Numbered from the stretch's first letter, positions 42,820 through 54,201 are shown. The stretch: 64,000 nucleotides of DNA from Centrapalus pauciflorus (GCA_020465985.1 JAANYP010000721.1:186001-250000); one strand, 5' to 3'. Program-made: numbers and translations. Notes: generated by a model not told the origin, from the letters alone.

Positions 42820-43360
42820 TGTAAGGTCACCTATAGCACGGATCTGATCTTGACGTGACACCTTCCAACGAGTGTGGAATCCTCGTTAGCGGTTTAATGG
42901 ATCGATCACACAGAGAAACCGGAGACGAAAACAATGATAGCCGATTCGATGAACGACCCGACATGTGTATTTCTCTGAAAGACTCTCTGAAATCACACAA
43001 GATCGTATGTGCACTAATACGAGCTCTGATCACTAATTTCTGCCAAAGTCACTAATTAAAACGGATTAACACTTAATTATAAGGATTAAGTTCGAACTTG
43101 ACTTAAACAAGTTCGTTTAGGCCCAAGCTCACGAAATTGTCCAACACTATTGGAACTTCGCTTCACTAAGTTCGAACCCTAGCCTTTGAACTTGTTCTAG
43201 AACTTATCTTTGAACTTATCTTTGAACTTATCATGCAAATGTAAATATCATACACAAACAATATCAAACATATATAACTTGTATTTGCAAAGCCTGATCT
43301 ATTACAAAAGACTATTGATTACATACCTAGACTGCTATCGTCACACTGGCTGTACCAACA
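42820..43360 (-). repeat. 5' LTR of copia element B
   Basis: 541 bp; on the plus strand TGTAAGGTCACC to TGTACCAACA. Differs from 12069-12617 at about 6 % of positions and in one short duplication. Confidence 0.92.
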
Positions 43361-43365
43361 AATTT
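43361..43365. repeat. Target-site duplication of B (right)
   Basis: AATTT, pairing with 12064-12068. Confidence 0.9.
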
Positions 43366-44571
43366 AGTGCACCATATGAGCCACAACAAAATGGGGTGGC
43401 AGAACGGAAATACAGGACATTGATTGAGGGAGCAAGGACTATGCTCCTGGATTCAAAGCTTCCCACTATGTTTTGCGAGGAGGCAGTGAATACCGTGTGT
43501 CATGTGTTAAACAGTGTCCTTACTGTCAAATCTTTGAATAAAACCTATTATGAGATTTTAAATTAAAGACCACCAAATTTAACTGGTTTTGAACCATTTG
43601 GGGTACCATGTACCTTGTTAAAAACAAAACATCAAGCTAAGTTTAGTGAAAAGGCTGACGAAGGATACTTCCTAGGTTATGTCTTAAATTCACCAAACAA
43701 GAGGGTTTTTAGTAAAACTACTGGTACAGTAGAAATTGTGTTGAACATTAATGTAACAAGTTATTCACATGAACCCCAAATTGGTCCAGAATGGTTATTT
43801 GATTATGACTCAGTGTTTGAATCATTTAACATTCCTTTTAGTGGTGATGCAGGAATTGTGGAAAACGACTTTTCATCCTTAAATCTTAATGACGAGGATA
43901 GGGTCTTTCCAAATTCAAGCATTCCCACAACATCTGAAAATATATCGACAGAAGAGGGGTCCCTAACAAATGAAGAACCTTTGTTGCCTACGAATGACAA
44001 TCAGATAAACAATTCAGCCTCAGAAGATAGTGATCACGAGGAGGATGTTGTTCCGTCTGAAGTCACACCCCCGCTAGGCGAAATAGGATCTTATCTAGGA
44101 GGAAATCTTCAGGTCGATGCAATTGAATTATCGAGAGTAAATAAGGATCATCCAATTGAAGACATCATTGGGAAACCAAATGCTGGTGTGAGAACTAGGA
44201 GTAAATGGGTCTTTAAGTGCAAAAGGGGTAATCGAGGCATCGTTACACGAAACAAGGCAAGATTCGTAGTAAAGGGGTTTAACCAAGAAGAAGTGATTTA
44301 TTATAATGAGGTGTTTGCACCAGTAGCAAGGCTTGAAGCAATTCGACTGTTTCTTGCCTTTGCATCCTTCAAAGGCTTCAAAGTCTATCAACTAGACGTC
44401 AAAAGTGCCTTCTTGTAAGGAAAAGTGAAAGAATTGGTGTATTTCGAGCAACCACCAGGGTTTACTGATCCTAAGTATCCAGATAGAGTATATAGACTGG
44501 ATAAGGCTCTGTATGGATTACATCAAGCACTTAGGGCGTGCAACGAGACACTGTCTACTCACCTTTTGGAC
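43366..44571 (+). pseudogene. Integrase C-terminal half and RT N-terminus of A
   Basis: Continues A's integrase: SAPYEPQQNGVAERKYRTLIEGARTM (catalytic Glu), FCEEAVNTVCHVLNS, then a stop at 43564, SEKADEGYFLGYV, a long acidic serine-rich linker, and NAGVRTRSKWVFKCKRG. At RTRSK/WVFKCK about 100 residues present in B (RVNNNTG to VEAMQ and onward) are missing, so the start of RT was deleted. RT goes on with NEVFAPVARLEAIRL and VYQLDVKSAFL, a stop, then ALYGLHQA to HLLDNG, where C is inserted. Confidence 0.83.
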
Positions 44572-44576
44572 AATGG
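44572..44576. repeat. Target-site duplication of C (left)
   Basis: AATGG here and at 54197-54201. Removing C restores LLDNGFERGR in A's reverse transcriptase. Confidence 0.93.
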
Positions 44577-44799
44577 TGTAACAACATAACTTTTGATTTA
44601 GTATTAAATTCAGTATTTGAACCGATAATGTAATATTATTACATTAATTGAATTATAATCTAATTAAGTTATGAAATATTTAATTAAATTATATAAATAT
44701 TTAAATTATGATTTATTAAATTATTAAAGATAATTAAATAAAAGAGATATAAGATACAAAAGTAAAAGTAGGTTAAGTAGCAAATATAACTAGATGAAG

Positions 44800-44807
44800 T
44801 ATATAAA
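44800..44807 (+). promoter_or_regulatory. TATA box in C 5' LTR
   Basis: AAGTATATAAAGGAG; the 3' LTR has it at 52062-52069. A CT-rich leader starts about 35 nt downstream, as in many plant LTR promoters. Confidence 0.65.
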
Positions 44808-44994
44808 GGAGATTATGAACCATTTGACACTCATCCACTCTCTCTCTACTCTCTCTCTTTATTTTCTCTCTACTTTCTCTCTCTAAATTATCTCCCAAAC
44901 CGACCGTCCGATTATCGAGTTTTATACGTCATCGGAAAGATATTGAAGAATTCTACACAAATCTGCTATTCCATACGTGATTTTGTACAAATTT

Positions 44995-45004
44995 GAGGTA
45001 AGAA
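44995..45004 (+). promoter_or_regulatory. Candidate splice donor in C LTR
   Basis: GAG/GTAAGAA with GT at 44998-44999, 198 nt after the TATA box; near-consensus plant donor. With the acceptor at 47140-47141 it would define a 2144-nt leader intron containing U5 and the PBS. Confidence 0.5.
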
Positions 45005-45179
45005 TCGATATTTTTAAGCCTTTATATTTTCGGTTTTAAGAATAAATTCGAATTTAATTATTTTGTATGATTAAAGTTAATTTAGCCTAAGTTTTTAACT
45101 AGATTAATTATAAAATAAATGATTCTAGGCTTAATACTCATTATATTCGTGATTTATGGCTTTGAAATTCATGTTTAAA

Positions 45180-45600
45180 AGCTGTAAATATCAACAAATT
45201 CGAGAATGCCAAGAACAAACTCGAAATTAATGAACAAACTCGAATTTGTAGCTAAATTCGAAAATATATTCGAATTTAAACCTCCTTATTCGAGTTTGTC
45301 CATAAATTCTAAAGTGGTTCGAATTTAACAATCAAATTCGAAAGATGTTTTCGAATTTAATACAAGGATTGAATTTATGACTCCAATTGAATTTAATATT
45401 TTAGAAATTGATTTGGAATTTGAGTTTGACCAACTTTTGAACATTAAATTTGAATGTTGTCTCTAATTTAGTGTATATATATATATTCGAATTTTGCTCA
45501 TCAAATTCGATGGGTGGTTCGAATTTAATGTATGGAGTTCAAAAATTGGTATATATATTCGAATTTAGTTCGAATTTAATCTTCTAAATATTCGAATGTA
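45180..45600. repeat. TTCGAATTT word cluster in C LTR
   Basis: About twenty copies of TTCGAATTT, AAATTCGAA or close variants without fixed spacing, several forming the palindrome AAATTCGAATTT. Present also in the 3' LTR (52445-52890). Confidence 0.85.
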
Positions 45601-45691
45601 AGTGTAAACTCGAGACCCACTCTCTAAATTCGGATATATTGAATAAAACACTTGGTCAACGCATAAAATAACAAGATGATTACCAAAATGG

Positions 45692-45727
<36 letters not shown>

Positions 45728-46951
45728 CTTTGAGAATATATGAAAAAAAGAATATTAATGAAAGATGATATAAGAATGAACAAGTTATCAGAATCAGATA
45801 AAATAAGGATTTTAAAGATAAAGATGATGATATTGATATGATTTGACATGATAATTCTGGACAGGTTCAATAAAATTCTGAACAAAGATTTAAAGATTTA
45901 TAAAGTGGGTCAAAGATTTGATTTGACAGAGAACAGATTGAGATAAAATCCTGAGATAACTCAGGTGGCAGATTTTACATCTGTTTGATAAAGACCCAAC
46001 ACTTTGAGTTATAGATATTCAGATTTAACATGCTTGAATTTCCGATAGAGACATATTGTTGATGATAGATTGATTTGACATTCATATTATCAGCTGGATT
46101 GTGACCTGTGCACACCATGGTTGGGTGTTGCCCAGTGGATCATGATAGTTATTTGACTTATCATTTCATATGATATTGCTTTTACTGTTCATTTCAGATA
46201 TTGCTTTAAGATTTCTGCTATCATGACCTTGAATACGTATGCTTCATCATTGCATATATTTTGACATATTGATTCAGCTTGATTAGCCTTGATTGGTCTA
46301 TTGTTGTAGACCTGGCTTTTTCACCAGTTCAATTGAACTTGGTAATGACCTCCGATGTTCTGCCACGTTGATTTACTGGTAGCTAGCCCAGTATTTGGCT
46401 GATCCCCACGATTTAAACGTGAGCGTGGCTTGAGCATCATCCGACTCTATGACTACTATGTCTCAATCATGAGGGTTGTAGCGGCAGCCAAGACATATCA
46501 CGCTAGAATGATGATCCGCTTGACATTGCATGTTAATTTGAAAATCTATTTTACTCACTAAGCATTGCTTACAGTTGCTACATAACATTTTTACAGGAAA
46601 AGACAAAGGAAAGTCACCTGCCGGACCTAGTTCTTAGGTCTTACAAAGATCAAGACAGAAGTTTCATAGACCTCTACTCAGCAACCCTTTTGGTACTAAT
46701 TGGATGATGATAATATGATGGTCTGGGTAGATTTATCTTGATTTTATGATGATATGAATTAGATTAGACTTGTGCCCTTTATAAGTTTAATTTAAAAACA
46801 GTAATCTGTATTAAACTTAATCCTAATATTTTGTACTGTAATTTTTAATTCCGCAATTAATTACTCTATCTTAGTTATGCTTGATATCCTATTGCATGAT
46901 GTGGGACCTAGACTCGTGAGAACTGCCCCGTAAGGGGTGGTCTTCACAGGA

Positions 46952-46963
46952 TGGTATCAGAGC
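46952..46963 (+). other. Primer-binding site of C
   Basis: TGGTATCAGAGC three bases after the LTR end. Confidence 0.93.
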
Positions 46964-47127
46964 CCATAGTTTGAGTGAATCAAGTATTACGTGAGTATAC
47001 TTGGTCTCAAACTGAAGCAATACATATATATCAGTCATTTAAGTGGTTTGAACTGAGATAGGATGTACAGACTGTTAGGATGGGAAAAAGGTACATAGAT
47101 CTAAGTCTATAAACTGATAGTTAAATG

Positions 47128-47141
47128 ATTTTAATTTTCAG
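47128..47141 (+). promoter_or_regulatory. Candidate splice acceptor before C gag
   Basis: ATTTTAATTTTCAG with AG at 47140-47141, five bases before the gag ATG at 47147. T-rich and preceded by branch-like TAAAT. D has an acceptor-like tract in the same place. Confidence 0.5.
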
Positions 47142-47146
47142 CTAAG

Positions 47147-48092
47147 ATGTCAGGATCAGGATCAGGATCAAATGACATACCAAGAAACATGACCCCACAA
47201 CAAACGTTTGAAATGATGCAACAATTGTTAGCCCAACACTCTGAGCAACAAAATAAAATAATGCAAGAACAGTTTCAGGCCAGAGATGAGGCCGAAGCTA
47301 AAAGACGTGAAGATAAGAAAATAAGAGAAAAGATAAACAAGTCCAGAATGACGAATCTGATTCTGATAACTCTACCCCTGAAATCCAAATCGAGCATCCT
47401 AAAGGCTGTAAGTTCAAGGACTTCAAAGCCAGCGGTGCCCTTAACTTTGAAGGTATAGTCAATCCAATTCAGGCGATAGATTGGATCAGCCATACTGAGG
47501 AGATTTTCAGAATCTCTGATTGCTTAGAATCGAAGAAAGTGAGTTATGCGTCTGCGTTGTTTGTTGGAGCTGCTCGAGCCTGGTGGAAAACTCAGAGGAG
47601 TATCTATGGAGAGGAAGTGATTCAGACTTTAGAAAGGAATCAATTTCTAGATATGTTTAACGCGAAGTATTGCCCGATCGACCAACAAGATTAGATGGAA
47701 GTCCAATTGATGCAGCTGACTCAGGGAACAAAGACTGTTGATGAATACGAGCACGAATTCTCTCGGCTTTGCGGTTACTCCTCATATCAAGTAGCTACTG
47801 AGGAAAGGAAGATGAATAGATTCCGCGGAGGACTCAACCCAAGATACCGACATCCGATGAGTGCAATAAAGTATAAGAGTTATTTCGAGATGGTTGAAGC
47901 TGCAAGACAGATTAAGAGAGGATATCTAGAGTATGGCGATCAGCTCTATGCTCCATCAGCGAACCCGACATGTCCTTCTCCTCCGAAGAAACAGAGATTC
48001 GGCAGATTCTTCAGGCCAAACAAATCTCAGACCCAGCAATCTCAACAATCCCAACCGAAAGCGCAAGCCTACTCATTGACAAACGAGCCATG
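47147..48092 (+). pseudogene. Gag of chromovirus C
   Basis: ATG at 47147 gives MSGSGSGSNDIPRNMTPQQ. In the A-rich stretch near 47320-47340 the frame shifts; the rest continues as HPKGCKFKDFKASGALNFEG, QAIDWISHTEEIF and FVGAARAWWKTQRS (the conserved Retrotrans_gag core), then a TAG at 47692-47694, MEVQLMQLTQGTKTVDEYEHEFSRL and YRHPMSAIKYKSYFEMVEAA. A TGA at 48090-48092 precedes the knuckle region. Three breaks make it untranslatable as one protein. Confidence 0.85.
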
Positions 48093-48819
48093 ATTCTGCA
48101 AGAGATGTAGAAAATCACACATGGGATTGTGCAATCCAGATGACGTCACATGCTTTGCTTGCAACAAAATTGGTCACAGCAGTGAAGAGTGCCCACAGCA
48201 AGGACGTGGATGTGCGAAATGCGGGAAAAGAGGACACTTCATGTATCAGTGTTGCAGCGGGCAACGAGGACAGTCACAGTCGTCAGCTGGAGGATCTACG
48301 ATGAAGAGTTCAGCTGCTACTCCGACCGCAAGGACTCGAGCTTTTCAAATAACAGCCGAGGAAGCAAAAGAAACACCTGACGTAGTTACCGGTACGTTCC
48401 TGCTTAACTCAATCCCTGCTCGCGTATTATTCGATTCCGGTGCTAGTCGTTCTTTCTTATCAACATCTTTTGCACAAAGATTATATAAATCTCCATTGAA
48501 GCTTCCCGTAGTACTTGACATTGAGACGGCCAGTAACAGTTACGTTATGGCTGATTCTGTATACCGAAATTGCACTCTACTCGTCAATAACATCGTATTC
48601 AACCTCAAACTTATCCCGATTCCGTTGAAAGAGTTCGACGTCATTATCGGCATGGACTGGCTAATGAATAATGAGGCTACGATCGTCTGCAACCGTCAGA
48701 TCATTAGAATCAAGTCTTCAGACGGCCGAGTATTGGAAATCAAAGGCGAGAAGCGAAAAGGTGCTCACTGCTTTATTTTAGGTGAAAAAGCCCATAAATA
48801 TCTGTCTAAGGGTCATTAA
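48093..48819 (+). pseudogene. Zinc knuckles and protease of C
   Basis: Two C-X2-C-X4-H-X4-C knuckles in a row (CFACNKIGHSSEEC, CAKCGKRGHFMYQC), then the aspartic protease RVLFDSGASRSFLSTSF (catalytic Asp in DSGA) and FDVIIGMDWLMNNEA. The frame is open for 232 codons from 48121 and ends at TAA 48817-48819, in a place where related elements read through; SYICYVSSESIPEAQ follows in frame. Confidence 0.9.
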
Positions 48820-49575
48820 TCTTACATATGTTATGTCTCATCTGAATCTATCCCTGAAGCCCAAAAGAAATCAATAACCGATATTCCAATCGTCTGCGAG
48901 TCTCAAGACATGTTTCCTGATAATATTTCCGGAGTGCCACCAGAATGTCAAGTCGAGTTCGGTATTGACTTGGTTCCTGGTGCGGCTCCCATCGCTAAAG
49001 CCCCTTACAGACTTGCACCTGCAGAAATGCAGGAAATATCAAAGCAGTTGCAAGAGCTGTTAGAAAAGGGATTTATCCGACCGAGTTCATCTCCGTGGGG
49101 TGCACCTGTCTTATTCGTTATGAAGAAAGACAGAACTTTTCGAATGAGCATCGATTATCGGGAGTTGAACAAAGTCACAATAAAGAATAAGTATCCTCTG
49201 CCCAGAATTGATGATCTATTTGATCAGCTACAAGGACCCAGCTATTTCTCGAAAATCGATCTTCGTTCTGGGTATCATCAGTTAAAAGTAAGACATGAGG
49301 ATATTCCGAAGACAGCCTTCCGAACAAGATACGGTCATTACGAATGTCTCGTGATGCCGTTCGGCTTAACAAATGCACCAGCGGCGTTCATGGACTTCAT
49401 GAATCGCGTGTGCAGACCGATGCTGGATATGTCAGTTATCCTATTTATAGACGATATTCTGATTTACTCCAAAATGGAGGCTGATCATGCTATTCATTTG
49501 CGGCAATTGCTAGAGTTACTGAGAAAAGAAAGACTCTATGCAAAATTTTCTAAGTGCGAATTCTGGCTCAGACAG
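48820..49575 (+). pseudogene. Reverse transcriptase of C, exon before the intron
   Basis: In frame with the protease part: PIVCESQDMFPDNISGVPPE, PYRLAPAEMQEI, GAPVLFVMKKDRTFRMSIDYREL, FSKIDLRSGYHQLKV (catalytic Asp), MPFGLTNAPAAFMDFMNRV and ILFIDDILIYSK (the catalytic FIDD at 49442-49453). It ends KFSKCEFWLRQ at 49575, immediately followed by GTATAA. All RT catalytic residues are kept. Confidence 0.92.
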
Positions 49576-49659
49576 GTATAACTTTACATTGTCTTGAGCT
49601 ATTCCTTAAGCGTTCTTTGATTGAACAAAACTTGAAACTCTACTTTGTTGCTTTTATAG
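49576..49659 (+). other. 84-nt spliceable intron within C reverse transcriptase
   Basis: The protein runs FWLRQ (CAG) to 49575, then GTATAACTTT ... TTGCTTTTATAG, then ATTCAATTCCTTGGC (IQFLGH). FWLRQ and IQFLGHV are adjacent in related elements and in D, so the 84 nt is extra. It starts GT, ends AG, is AT-rich with a T-rich 3' end, and has an in-frame TAA as its second codon. Removing it joins the exons in phase 0 without loss. A random insertion would not be expected to give both exact splice borders. Confidence 0.8.
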
Positions 49660-51802
49660 ATTCAATTCCTTGGCCATGTTGTTTCTGGCGAAGGTATTTC
49701 CGTTGATCCGTCTAAATTCGGGGCCGTTCAAAAATGGCAAACGCCTCGCAATGCCTCAGAGATCAGAAGTTTCCTTGGATTGGCCGGCTATTATCGGCGA
49801 TTCATAAAGGACTTCTCGAAAGATTGTTATGCCACTTACGATGCTAACACGAAAGAATACACCTTTCGTATGGGCAGATAAACAGCAAGAGGCATTTGAA
49901 ACTTTGAAACAGAAGTTAATTCAAGCGCCGATCCTAGCCTTACCAGAGGGCAACGATGATTTTGTCGTTTATAGCGACGCATCTGGTACTGGCTTAGGAT
50001 GTGTTCTGATGCAAAGGGGAAAAGTAATTGCCTACGCTTTAAGGCAATTGAAAGACTACGAGAAAAGTGCACCGACTCATGATCTTGAGTTGGCTGCTGT
50101 TACATTTGCTCTAAAAATCTGGCGCCATTATCTCAATGGGACTCGGTGTCAGCTCTACACCGATCATAAGAGTCTCAAACATCTCTTTACTCAAAACGAT
50201 CTGAATATGAAACAGCGACGGTCCTTGGAGCTTATCAAGGACTATGATTGTGAGATCCTATATCATCCCGGCAAAGCTAATGTGGTCGCGGATGCATTGA
50301 GTAGGAAAGTATATCCGGAAAAGTGTTGCTATGCCCTGACTCCTGTTGTATTCTCTTGTGATCTTATTGAAGTTATCAGATCTGCTCAAGCCGAAGCATT
50401 GAAAGAAGAGAATCTTTGTTCTGAAAATCTTAAAGGGCAACTTCAATTCTTATCTTTGAACCATTTGGGACTTCATTGTCTCCAGGGAAACCGAATCTGG
50501 ATTCCTAAATATGGTTCTATTCGCAACACTCTTCTATCTGAAGCCCTCAAGTCCAAGTTATCTGTTCATCCTGGCAGCTCAAAGATGTACTCTGATCTGA
50601 AAGCTGATTGTTGGTGGCCAGGAATGAAGAAAGACATCGGTAAATATGTTGAAAGCTGCAGAGTCTGTCAGATGGTTAAGGCAGAACACCAGAAACCCTT
50701 CGGGGATATGCAACCACTGCCAGTTCCTGAATGGAAGTGGGAGCATATAACAATGGACTTCATCACGAAGTTGCCGAAAACCAAGAGGCAGCACGACTCC
50801 ATCTGGGTAGTCGTGGACCGATTAACGAAGTCAGCTCACATCATACCGATGAAAGAAACATACTCTCTTGATAGATTGGCACAATTATACATAACCGAAA
50901 TAATTTCTCGTCACGGTGTGCCAAAGTCTATCGTATCTGATCGTGATAGTCGTTTCACATCTGGATTCTGGCAAGCCCTACAAGACGGGATGGGTACTCG
51001 GATCTCTATGAGTACTGCTTATCATCCTAATGTAGATGGCCAGAGTGAGCGTACTATCCTTACTCTCGAAGATATGCTTCGTGCCTGTGTTCTTGATCTA
51101 GGTGGTAACTGGGATCACCACTTGCCGTTGGTCGAATTCTCTTACAACAACAGTTATCATTCTACGATCAAGATGGCTCCTTTTGAAGCTTTATATGGAA
51201 GAAAGTGCAGAACTCCTACCTGTTGGCGTGAAACAGGCGAATCGCCAATAGCAGGTCCTGCCCTTCTACAGTTAACACATGAGAAGATTCAACTTGTTAG
51301 AAGGAACATTCTTGAAGCTCAAAGCAAGCCGAAGTCATATTATGACAATCGACACAGATCCATAAGCTTTGCAGTTAACGATTGGGTGATGCTGAAAGTA
51401 TCTCCAATGAAGAATGCGGTAAGATTCATAAAGAGAAACAACCTAGCTCCGAGATTCATTGGTCCGTTTAAGATTGTCGAAAAGATAGGAAATCAATCTT
51501 ATCGTCTCGAACTGCCAGCAGACTTATCTGGAATACATCCTGTATTCCATGTCAGTCATTTGAGAAAAAGCTTAGCAGACGAAATAGAAGTTCAAATACC
51601 ACAGGTTAACTTGCAGATTGATGAGAATCTTAAAGTGGTTGAAGAGCCAGAACGTATTCTGGACTCGAAGACCAAGAAGCTTAAAAATAAAGATATACAG
51701 ATGGTGCTCGTCCAGTGGAAATACCACAAAGGTTCGCATCAGTCTTGGGAATCTGAAGATGTCATGAAAGCAACATATCCCAGTCTATTCGAACATAGCT
51801 AA
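49660..51802 (+). pseudogene. RT end, RNase H, integrase and chromodomain of C
   Basis: After the intron: IQFLGHVVSGEGISVDPSKF and FLGLAGYYRRFIKDFSK; one extra base near 49822 shifts the frame. From 49829 the frame is open for 657 codons: MPLTMLTRKNTPFVW, RNase H (VVYSDASGTGLG, HDLELAAV, LYTDHKSLKHL, GKANVVADALSRK), integrase zinc finger (HPGSSKMY ... CRVCQMVKAEHQ), core with Asp, Asp, Glu (ITMDFITKLP; VSDRDSRF; NVDGQSERT), the GPFKIVEKIGNQSYRL stretch, and a chromodomain-like end (MVLVQWKYHKGSHQSWES ... LFEHS). Only the single-base insertion interrupts it. Confidence 0.93.
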
Positions 51803-51839
51803 CTTCGGGGACAAAGTTTGTGCGTGGTGGAGCCCATTC
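51803..51839 (+). other. 3' end and polypurine region of C
   Basis: 37 nt between the pol stop and the LTR; GTGGTGGAG lies just before CCCATTC/TGTAAC and is the likely plus-strand primer. Confidence 0.6.
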
Positions 51840-52960
51840 TGTAACAACCTAACTTTTGATTTAGTATTAAATTCAGTATTTGAACCGATAATGTAATATT
51901 ATTACATTAATTGAATTATAATCTAATTAAGTTATGAAATATTTAATTAAATTATATAAATATTTAAATTATGATTTATTAAATTATTAAAGAAATTAAA
52001 TAAAAGAGATATAAGATACAAAAGTAAAAGTAGGTTAAGTAGCAAATATAACTAAATGAAGTATATAAACGAGATTATGAACCATTTGACACTCATCCAC
52101 TCTCTCTACTCTCTCTCTTTATTTTCTCTCTACTCTCTCTCTAAATTATCTCCCAAACCGACCGTCCGATTATCAAGTTTTATACGTCATCGGAAAGATC
52201 TTGAAGAATTCTACACAAATCTGCTATTCCATACGTGATTTCGTACGAATTTGAGGTAAGAATCGATATTTTTAAGCTTTTATATTTTCGGTTTTAAGAA
52301 TAAATTCGAATTTAATTATTTTGTATGATTAAAGTTAATTTAGCCTAAGTTTTTAACTAGATTAAGTATAAAATAAACGAACCTAGGCTTAATACTCATT
52401 ATATTCGTGATTTATGGCTTTGAAATTCATGTTTAAAAGCTGTAAATATGAACAAATTCGAGAATGCCAAGAACAAACTCGAAATTAATGAACAAACTCG
52501 AATTTTTAACTAAATTCGAAAATATATTCGAATTTAAACCTCCTTATTCGAGTTTGTCCATAAATTCTAAAGTGGTTCGAATTTAACAATCAAATTCGAA
52601 AGATCTTTTCGAATTTAATACAAGGATTGAATTTATGACTCCAATTGAATTTAATATTTTAGAAATTGATTTGGAATTTGAGTTTGACCAACTTTTGAAC
52701 ATTACATTTGAATGTTGTCTCTAATTTAGTGTATATATATATATATATTCGAATTTTGCTCATCAAATTCGATGGGTGGTTCGAATTTAATGTATGGAGT
52801 TCAAAAATTGGTATATTTATTCGAATTTAGTTCGAATTTATTCTTCTAAATATTCGAATGTAAGTGTAAACTCGAAACCCAATCCCTAAATTCGAATATA
52901 TTGTATAAAAAACTTGGACAACGCATAAAATAACAAGATGATTAGCAAAATGGTTAAATA

Positions 52961-52993
<33 letters not shown>

Positions 52994-54196
52994 ACCTTTG
53001 AGAATATATGAAACAAAGAACATTAATGAAAGATGATATATGAATGAACAAGTTATCAGAATCAGATAAAATAAGGAATTTAAAGATAAAGATGATGATA
53101 TTGATATGATTTGACATGATAATTCTTGACAGGTTCAGTGAAATTCTGAACAAAGATTTAAAGATTTATAAAGTGGGTCAAAGATTTGATTTGACAGAGA
53201 ACAGATTGAGATAAAATCCTGAGATAACTCAGGTGGCAGATTTTACATCTGTTTGATAAAGACCCAACACTGTGAGTTATAGATATTCAGATTTAACATG
53301 CCTGAATTTCCGGTTGAGACATATTGTTGATGATAGATTGATTTGACATTCATATTATCAGCTGGATTGTGACCTGTGCACACTATGGTTGGGTGTTGCC
53401 CAGTGGATCATGATAGTTATTTGACTTATCATTTCATATGATATTGCTTTTACTGTTCATTTCAGATATTGCTTTAAGATTTCTGCTATCATGACCTTGA
53501 ATACGTATGCTTCATCATTGCATATATTTTGACATATTGATTAAGCTTGATTAGCCTTGATTGGTCTATTGTTCTAGACCTGACTTTTTCTCCAGTTCTA
53601 TTGACCTCCGATGTTCCGCCACGTTGATTTACTGGTAGCTATCCCAGTATGTGGCTGATCCCCACGATTTAAGTGTGAGCGTGGCTTGAGCATCATCCGA
53701 CTCTATGACTACTATGTCTCAATCATGAGGGCTGTAGCGGCAGCCAAGACATATCACGCTAGAATGATGATCCGCTTGACATTGCATGTTAATTTGAAAA
53801 TCTATTTACTCACTAGGCATTGCTTACAGTTGCTACATAACATTTTTACAGGAAAAGACAAAGGAAAGTCACCTGCCGGACCTAGTTCTTAGGTCTTACA
53901 AAGATCAAGCCAGAAGTTTCATAGAACTCTACTCAGCAACCCTTTTGGTACTAATTGGATGATGCTAGTATGATGGTCTGGTATCTTGATTTTATGATGA
54001 TATGAATTAGATTAGACTTGTGCCCTTTATAAGTTTAATTTAAAAACTGTAATCTGTATTAAACTTAATCCTAATATTTTGTACTGTAATTTTTAATTCC
54101 GCAATTAATTACTCTATCTTAGTAATGGTTGATATCGTATTGCATGATGTGGGACCTAGACTCGTGAGAACTGCCCCGTAAGGGGTGGTCTTCACA
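51840..54196 (+). repeat. 3' LTR of chromovirus C
   Basis: 2357 bp, TGTAACAACCTAAC to GGTGGTCTTCACA. About 2 % different from the 5' LTR plus small indels in the CT and TA runs. The TTCGAATTT cluster and (TA)n (about 52965-52992) are kept. Confidence 0.95.
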
Positions 54197-54201
54197 AATG
54201 G
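54197..54201. repeat. Target-site duplication of C (right)
   Basis: AATGG, pairing with 44572-44576. Confidence 0.93.

Larger units (their letters stand above)
12069..43360 (-). mobile_element. Copia element B, nested in A, opposite orientation
   Basis: Same family as A: LTRs of 541 and 549 bp ending in TGTTGG and CTTACA, same PBS and PPT words, same gag, pol and ORF3. It sits inside A's integrase on the other strand. It is itself interrupted by D (13229-20550) and E (27601-39734); without them it is about 11.8 kb. The LTRs differ by roughly 6 % by eye, younger than A and older than C and E. Coding parts carry deletions (gag centre, protease/integrase link, RT/RNase H link) and stops. Confidence 0.92.
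44577..46948 (+). repeat. 5' LTR of chromovirus C
   Basis: TGTAACAACATAAC to GGTGGTCTTCACA. TATA box at 44800-44807, CT-rich leader (44839-44884), donor-like GAG/GTAAGAA at 44998. From 45180 to 45600 about twenty TTCGAATTT or AAATTCGAA words are packed together. A (TA)n run lies at about 45694-45724. Confidence 0.95.
44577..54196 (+). mobile_element. Chromovirus C (Tekay-like gypsy), nested in A
   Basis: 9620 bp with LTRs of 2372 and 2357 bp, PBS, full gag-pol order and TSD. Long LTRs and a C-terminal chromodomain suggest the Tekay/Del lineage. LTR difference is about 2 %. The coding frame has a gag frameshift, stops at 47692, 48090 and 48817, an 84-nt intron in RT and a 1-nt insertion near 49822; the last 657 codons are open. 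Probably inactive but young. Confidence 0.95.

Noticed and set aside
45565..45885. 106- and 108-codon frames with IYIYIY runs on the minus strand of the C LTRs, and similar frames over TA runs elsewhere
   Set aside because: Translations of TA microsatellites and AT-rich LTR sequence; no coding character.
49829..51802. Chromodomain-containing ORF as a host gene
   Set aside because: It is continuous with RNase H and integrase, lies between two matching LTRs and ends 37 nt before the 3' LTR.
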